Assembly (NCBI RefSeq): GCF_016658545.1
Contig: NZ_JACVZC010000005.1
Coordinates: 1 to 64,000 of the forward strand
DNA from: Pseudomonas sp. S37
GTDB taxonomy: Bacteria; Pseudomonadota; Gammaproteobacteria; Pseudomonadales; Pseudomonadaceae
Direction: 5' to 3'
Length of the DNA: 64,000 nt
Below are positions 59,733-64,000 of this stretch, one piece after another. The notes beneath the pieces are model-generated. The model was given only the letters and a program-made list of their open reading frames with translations, was not told the origin of the DNA and did not search any database. The position numbers and the translations under genes were made by a program. Position 1 is the first letter of the stretch; every line of letters begins with the position of its first letter.

Positions 59733-60093
59733 GACTCAGCCCTCTAAAACCACATGCCCAACCCGGCATGGGTTGGCCGCTTAATCTCTCAGTCTTTGGC
59801 GCCTGGGCGCCGTGATTCTGGAGGTCTTATCGACCGGATCCGCTTATGCGACAGGCCGAGCCCCTAGAAAAGAGCGCTGCTTTATACCAGAAAGACTCGG
59901 CTGCAACAACAGTAGATACACATTGCCGCATGCCAGAACGCGCCGGGCCAGCATAGCGGCAGGCCCCGCCAGCCGTCGACCGCTCGTCGCCAAATTTGTA
60001 AAAAAGGGTGTGGTCATTTGCCGGCAGGCGCACTAGGGTAGGCCTTTTCCAGACTGCACTGGCAGATGGGCCACTGACAGCCAAGGAGCCACC
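59733..60093. other. Gap of 361 bp: rpmB leader with two hairpins and an apparently empty stretch
   Basis: Reading leftward, the rpmB leader holds GGCGCC-AG-type hairpin (GGCGCC at 59798-59803 and 59806-59811) and CCAACCC/GGGTTGG (59758-59764 with 59770-59776), close to the start codon. The rest, up to the peptide-binding protein gene, shows no credible gene; AAATTTGTAAAAAA at about 59992-60005 is AT-rich and may hold a promoter. No start-to-stop frame here looks coding. Confidence 0.4.
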
Positions 60094-61701
60094 ATGCGTG
60101 CTGCCGCCCTTTCCTTATTGCTCAACTCCTTTTTCGCCGCAGGCGCCGTGTTCGCGGCCAGCGCTGCCCAGGCCGCACCGCTGAGCGTTTGCAGCGAGGC
60201 CAGCCCCGAAGGCTTCGACGTGGTGCAGTACAATTCGCTGACCACCACCAACGCCACCGCCGACGTGTTGATGAACCGCCTGGTGGAGTTCGACGCGGCG
60301 CAAGGCAAAGTGGCACCGAGCCTGGCGGCCAGCTGGACAGTATCGGCCGACGGCCTGGTGTACGACTTCACCCTGCGCGACGGCGTGAAGTTCCACAGCA
60401 CCCCGTACTTCAAGCCCAGCCGTGAACTGAATGCCGACGACGTGCTGTTCAGCTTCCAGCGCATGCTCTACCCGGCACATGCCTGGCACAAGACGGCGCC
60501 GGGTGGCTACCCGCACGCCCAGTCGCTGCAACTGGGCAGCCTGATCAAGGCCATCGAGGCGCCGGCGCCGAACACCGTGCGCTTCACCCTCAGCCACCCG
60601 GACGCCACCTTCCTGGCCACCCTGAGCATGGGCTTCGCCTCGATCTACTCCGCCGAATACGCCGACAAACTGCTCAAGGCCGGCACCCCGGAGAAGCTCA
60701 ACAGCCAACCGATCGGCACCGGGCCATTCGTATTCCAGCGCTTTCAGAAAGACGCCGTGGTGCGCTACCGCGCCAACCCGGACTATTTCGCCGGCAAGCC
60801 GGCCGTCGACCCGCTTATCTTCGCCATCACCACCGATGCCAACGTGCGCCTGCAGAAGCTCAAGCGCGGGGAGTGCCAGGTTGCCCTGTCGCCCAAGCCG
60901 CTGGATATTGCCGAGGCGGGCAAGGACGGCAACCTCAAGGTGGCCACCACCCCGGCATTCATGACCGCCTTTGTCGCCATCAACAGCCAGCACCCGCCGC
61001 TGGAGAAGCCAGAAGTGCGCCAGGCGATCAACCTGGCCTTCGACAAGCAGGCCTACCTCAAGGCCGTGTTCGAGGACTCGGCGGTGGCCGCCAACGGCCC
61101 CTACCCGCCCAACACCTGGAGCTACGCCAAGGACCTGCCCGGCTACCCGCTGGACCTGAAGAAAGCCAAGGCCCTGCTGACCAAGGCCGGCCTGGCCGAG
61201 GGCTTCAGCACCACGATCTGGACCCGCCCTTCGGGCAGCCTGCTCAACCCCAACCCCAGCCTTGGCGCGCAGATGCTGCAGGCCGACCTGGCCAAGATTG
61301 GTGTGAAAGCGGAAATCCGCGTAATCGAATGGGGCGAGCTGATCCGCCGCGCCAAGGCCGGCGAGCATGACTTGCTGTTCATGGGCTGGGCCGGTGACAA
61401 CGGCGACCCTGACAACTTCCTCAGCCCGCAGTTTTCCTGCGCGGCGGTGGAGTCGGGGACCAACTTCGCGCGTTTCTGCGACAACCGCCTGGACCAGCTG
61501 ATCAGCGCCGGGCGTACGACCAACGACCAGAGCGTGCGCAGCCGGCTGTACCAGCAGGCGCAGACACTGATCCAGCAGCAGGCGCTGTGGGTGCCGCTGG
61601 CGCACCCGACAGCGGCGACCCTGCTGCGCCAGGAGGTCGAGGGGTACCAGGTGAGCCCGTTCGGGCGACTGGATTTCAGCAAGGTGTCGGTGACCAAGTA
61701 A
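60094..61701 (+). CDS. Peptide/oligopeptide ABC transporter substrate-binding protein (DppA/SBP_bac_5 type)
   Basis: A 535-residue periplasmic binding protein with a Sec signal peptide (MRAAALSLLLNSFFAAGAVF, cut after AQA). The SBP_bac_5 fold is clear: SPEGFDVVQYNSLTTTNATA, a VYDFTLRDGVKFH-type motif and NFLSPQFSCAAVESGTNFAR near the C-terminus, as in DppA. It probably binds dipeptides or similar ligands. AAGGAGCC precedes the ATG. No permease or ATPase gene is adjacent, so it must work with a transporter encoded elsewhere. A type I REP pair follows. Confidence 0.93.
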   Translation: MRAAALSLLLNSFFAAGAVFAASAAQAAPLSVCSEASPEGFDVVQYNSLTTTNATADVLMNRLVEFDAAQGKVAPSLAASWTVSADGLVYDFTLRDGVKFHSTPYFKPSRELNADDVLFSFQRMLYPAHAWHKTAPGGYPHAQSLQLGSLIKAIEAPAPNTVRFTLSHPDATFLATLSMGFASIYSAEYADKLLKAGTPEKLNSQPIGTGPFVFQRFQKDAVVRYRANPDYFAGKPAVDPLIFAITTDANVRLQKLKRGECQVALSPKPLDIAEAGKDGNLKVATTPAFMTAFVAINSQHPPLEKPEVRQAINLAFDKQAYLKAVFEDSAVAANGPYPPNTWSYAKDLPGYPLDLKKAKALLTKAGLAEGFSTTIWTRPSGSLLNPNPSLGAQMLQADLAKIGVKAEIRVIEWGELIRRAKAGEHDLLFMGWAGDNGDPDNFLSPQFSCAAVESGTNFARFCDNRLDQLISAGRTTNDQSVRSRLYQQAQTLIQQQALWVPLAHPTAATLLRQEVEGYQVSPFGRLDFSKVSVTK

Positions 61702-61703
61702 AC

Positions 61704-61812
61704 CTGCACCGGCCTCTTCGCGGGTGAACCCGCTCCCACAGGGATAACACCGCCTTTGAGGGCTGTGGGGGTCCTGTGGGAGCGGGTTTACCCGCGAAAG
61801 GGCCAGTACAGG
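61704..61812. repeat. Type I REP pair
   Basis: Inverted pair between the convergent binding-protein and radC genes. Cores GCGGGTGAACCCGC and GCGGGTTTACCCGC, about 50 bp apart. Confidence 0.92.
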
Positions 61813-61823
61813 AACACAACGAC

Positions 61824-62504
61824 CTACGCCACAATCCACCCATGCTCAACCATCGACAACGGCTCCCCGTCACCAATGATGATGTGATCCAGCACCCGCA
61901 CATCGATCAACGCCAAACCCCGCTTCAACGACACGGTCAGATGCACATCATCCTGGCTCGGCTCACTGTTACCCGAAGGATGGTTGTGGCACAGGATCAA
62001 CGCCGCCGCGTTGTGCAGCAATGCCCGCCGCACCACTTCCCGCGGGTAGACGCTGGCCCGGTCAATCGTGCCCCTGAACAGGATCTCAAACGCCAACGGC
62101 CGATGCTTGGTATCCAGAAACAGGCAACCGAACACCTCACTGGGTTCATGCCGCAGCATCGCTTTCAGGTAGCGCCGCACTGTTTCCGGGCTGTCCATGG
62201 CCGACTCACGCTCAATCGAGGTTGCCAGGTGCCTGCGCCCGATCTCCAGCAATGCCTGCAACTGGCTGTACCTCACCGGACCCAGCCCAAGCTCACTCAA
62301 GAAAGCCTCACGATCAGCCTCCAGCAACCTGCGCAAGCTGCCGAACTTCAGCAGCAAACCACGCGACAGCTCCACCACGTTACAACCGCGCACGCCTGAA
62401 CCAAGAAATACCGCCAGTAACTCCGTATCGGTCAGGCTCCCGGCCCCACGCTGCAACAACTTCTCCCTCGGCCGCTCTTCAGCCGGCCACTCCCTGATAT
62501 TCAT
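61824..62504 (-). CDS. radC: RadC/YicR JAMM-domain protein
   Basis: A 226-residue RadC protein. The N-terminal helix-hairpin-helix DNA-binding-like region (about 1-100) precedes a JAMM/MPN+ metalloprotease-type domain with the His-x-His...Asp metal site in [16 protein letters not shown]. Despite the old name, its role in repair is not supported. AGAGGGGCAGGG precedes the ATG used ([10 protein letters not shown]). It is divergent from coaBC, the standard radC-coaBC-dut arrangement. Confidence 0.95.
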   Translation of the reverse strand: MNIREWPAEERPREKLLQRGAGSLTDTELLAVFLGSGVRGCNVVELSRGLLLKFGSLRRLLEADREAFLSELGLGPVRYSQLQALLEIGRRHLATSIERESAMDSPETVRRYLKAMLRHEPSEVFGCLFLDTKHRPLAFEILFRGTIDRASVYPREVVRRALLHNAAALILCHNHPSGNSEPSQDDVHLTVSLKRGLALIDVRVLDHIIIGDGEPLSMVEHGWIVA

Positions 62505-62633
62505 CCCTGCCCCTCTGCCTTTGCTGCGGCCCATTTCGGCCCTGTGTTAATCTATTTCGCCTCGTACATGCGACGTTCTGCCGCAGGCATTTTCAAACGT
62601 CGCCGCCCGCTCTCACTGGAAAAAGGCAAGCCT

Positions 62634-63845
62634 ATGCAGCGGCTGTATCGCAAGCGCATCGTTCTCGGCGTAGGTGGCGGCATTGCCGCCTACAAAAGCG
62701 CCGAGCTGATTCGCCGTCTCCTGGAGCACGGCGCGCAGGTGCGCGTCGTCATGACCCGTGGTGGTGCCGAGTTCATCACCCCGCTGACCCTGCAAGCGCT
62801 GTCGGGCCACCCGGTGCACATGGACCTGCTGGACCCGGCCGCCGAAGCGGCCATGGGCCACATCGAACTGGCCAAGTGGGCCGACCTGGTGCTGATCGCA
62901 CCGGCCACCGCCGACCTGATGGCACGCATGGCCCAAGGCATGGCCGATGACTTGCTGACCACCTTGGTACTGGCCACCGACGCCACCGTGGCCGTGGCCC
63001 CGGCGATGAACCAGGCCATGTGGCGCGACCCGGCCACCCAGGCCAACCTTGAACTGCTCAAGAGCCGAGGCATCCAGGTGTTCGGCCCGGCCTCCGGCAG
63101 CCAGGCCTGTGGCGACGTCGGCCTGGGGCGCATGCTCGAAGCCACCGACCTGGCCTGGTGCGCGGCGGAAAGCTTCAAGCGCCAGGCACTGACCGGCAAA
63201 CACGTGCTGATCACCGCCGGGCCGACCCAGGAAAACATCGACCCGGTGCGCTACATCACCAATCATAGCTCCGGCAAGATGGGCTTCGCCCTGGCCGAGG
63301 CGGCCGCCGAAGCCGGGGCTCGGGTGACCCTCGTGACGGGCCCGGTGCACCTGCCAACCCCCGACCGGGTCAGCCGTATCGACGTGGTCAGCGCGCGGGA
63401 CATGCTTGCGGCATGCGAAGCGGCCATGCCATGCGACCTGTTCATCGCCTCGGCAGCGGTTGCGGACTACCGCCCGGAAGTGGTTGCCGCACAAAAACTG
63501 AAGAAAGATCCTACGACTGGCGACGGCATGCTGCTGCAGATGGTGCGCAATCCCGATATCCTTGCCACCCTTGCTGGCCGCGCCGACCGCCCGTTCAGCG
63601 TCGGCTTTGCCGCCGAAACCGAACACTTGCTCGATTACGCTACGCGCAAGCTCAAGGACAAGAACCTCGACCTGATCGTCGCCAATGATGTGGCCAACCC
63701 CAGCATCGGCTTCAACAGCGAAGAAAACGCCTTGACCGTGATCGACCGCCAGCAGCACCAGACTCTCTTCGCGCAGACCAGCAAGGGCAAGATCGCCCGG
63801 CAACTGGTCGCCTTCATCGCCGAACGGCTCAACCAGGTTCAATAA
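62634..63845 (+). CDS. coaBC: Bifunctional phosphopantothenoylcysteine synthetase/decarboxylase CoaBC
   Basis: A 403-residue bifunctional enzyme of coenzyme A synthesis. The N-terminal flavin-dependent decarboxylase CoaC (about 1-190) has [16 protein letters not shown], the APAMNQAMW motif and the catalytic His in [10 protein letters not shown]. The C-terminal CTP-dependent synthetase CoaB has [20 protein letters not shown] and SGKMG. AAAAGGC precedes the ATG (MQRLYRK); the longer frame has no ribosome site. dut begins 5 bp after the stop, so they form an operon. Confidence 0.97.
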
Positions 63846-63850
63846 GTTAC

Positions 63851-64000
63851 ATGCACGCTCTTCAAGCCAAGATCCTCGACCCACGCCTGGGCAGCGAATT
63901 CCCGCTGCCGACCTACGCCACCCCCGGTTCCGCCGGCCTCGACCTGCGCGCCCTGCTCAAGGAAGACACGGTCCTTGAGCCTGGCCAGACCCTGCTGATC
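63851..64000 (+). CDS. dut: dUTP diphosphatase, 5' part (window ends inside the gene)
   Basis: The first 50 codons are present ([20 protein letters not shown] ... [11 protein letters not shown]). The residues GSAGLDLRA are motif 1 of trimeric dUTPases, which hydrolyse dUTP to dUMP. The start follows the coaBC stop by 5 bp. The window ends before the remaining motifs. Confidence 0.95.

Overview
The window is a GC-rich chromosomal segment of a Pseudomonas, most likely of the P. putida group. Three things point there. Almost every intergenic gap carries the short palindromic REP element typical of P. putida (core GCGGGTTTACCCGCGAA). The proteins are close to known pseudomonad ones. The order amaA-amaB-lysR-hglS ... 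rep-xpt ... pauR-alr-dadA-lrp ... kauB ... rpmG-rpmB ... radC-coaBC-dut is the one I remember from P. putida KT2440 (memory, not a search). I found no rRNA, tRNA, CRISPR array, insertion sequence or prophage.

Layout. (1) 1-11,250: a large uncharacterised repeat protein, the YifB/ComM AAA+ protein, a DoxX protein, then a divergent signalling locus: a 1,682-residue pseudokinase/STAND ATPase/GAF/histidine kinase facing a response regulator with two different DNA-binding domains and a receiver-only protein. (2) 11,300-15,570: a YcaC-type cysteine hydrolase with AraC-type regulators, then a KefB-type K+/H+ antiporter. (3) 15,570-17,020: a small atypical patch with a highly structured leader in front of a frameshifted small gene, and an orphan phage-type nuclease-domain gene behind a second copy of the same promoter-like block. 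(4) 17,200-26,640: a second YcaC paralogue divergent from a LysR gene, an OprD porin and an MFS exporter, then a four-gene minus-strand set (third YcaC paralogue, ABM membrane protein, esterase/perhydrolase, Tat-exported amidohydrolase). Copies two and three share about 140 bp of upstream DNA including a CGTTC-N8-GAACG dyad. (5) 26,900-38,800: an MscS channel with a cyclic-nucleotide-binding domain, the D-lysine/pipecolate pathway genes amaA, amaB and hglS with a LysR regulator, a chemoreceptor with a sigma-28 promoter, a second LysR gene and a MATE pump. (6) 38,800-50,500: a GGDEF/EAL protein, rep, xpt, an acetyl-CoA hydrolase/transferase family protein, a cytochrome c5-type protein, pauR, and the D-alanine catabolic genes dadA and alr/dadX with lrp. 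(7) 50,500-58,600: a PuuB/PauB-like oxidase, DUF1127 and MocR-type genes, a PLD-family lipoprotein, an MFS transporter and kauB. (8) 58,600-64,000: a cupin gene, an I78-inhibitor-like gene, rpmB-rpmG, an orphan peptide-binding protein, radC, coaBC and the start of dut.

Several genes fit together metabolically. AmaA, AmaB and HglS carry pipecolate (from D-lysine) to D-2-hydroxyglutarate; DadA and DadX with Lrp handle D- and L-alanine; the PauB-like oxidase, KauB and PauR handle polyamines. Start codons were chosen by Shine-Dalgarno match and family length. Many longer upstream starts only read through REP DNA and were discarded.
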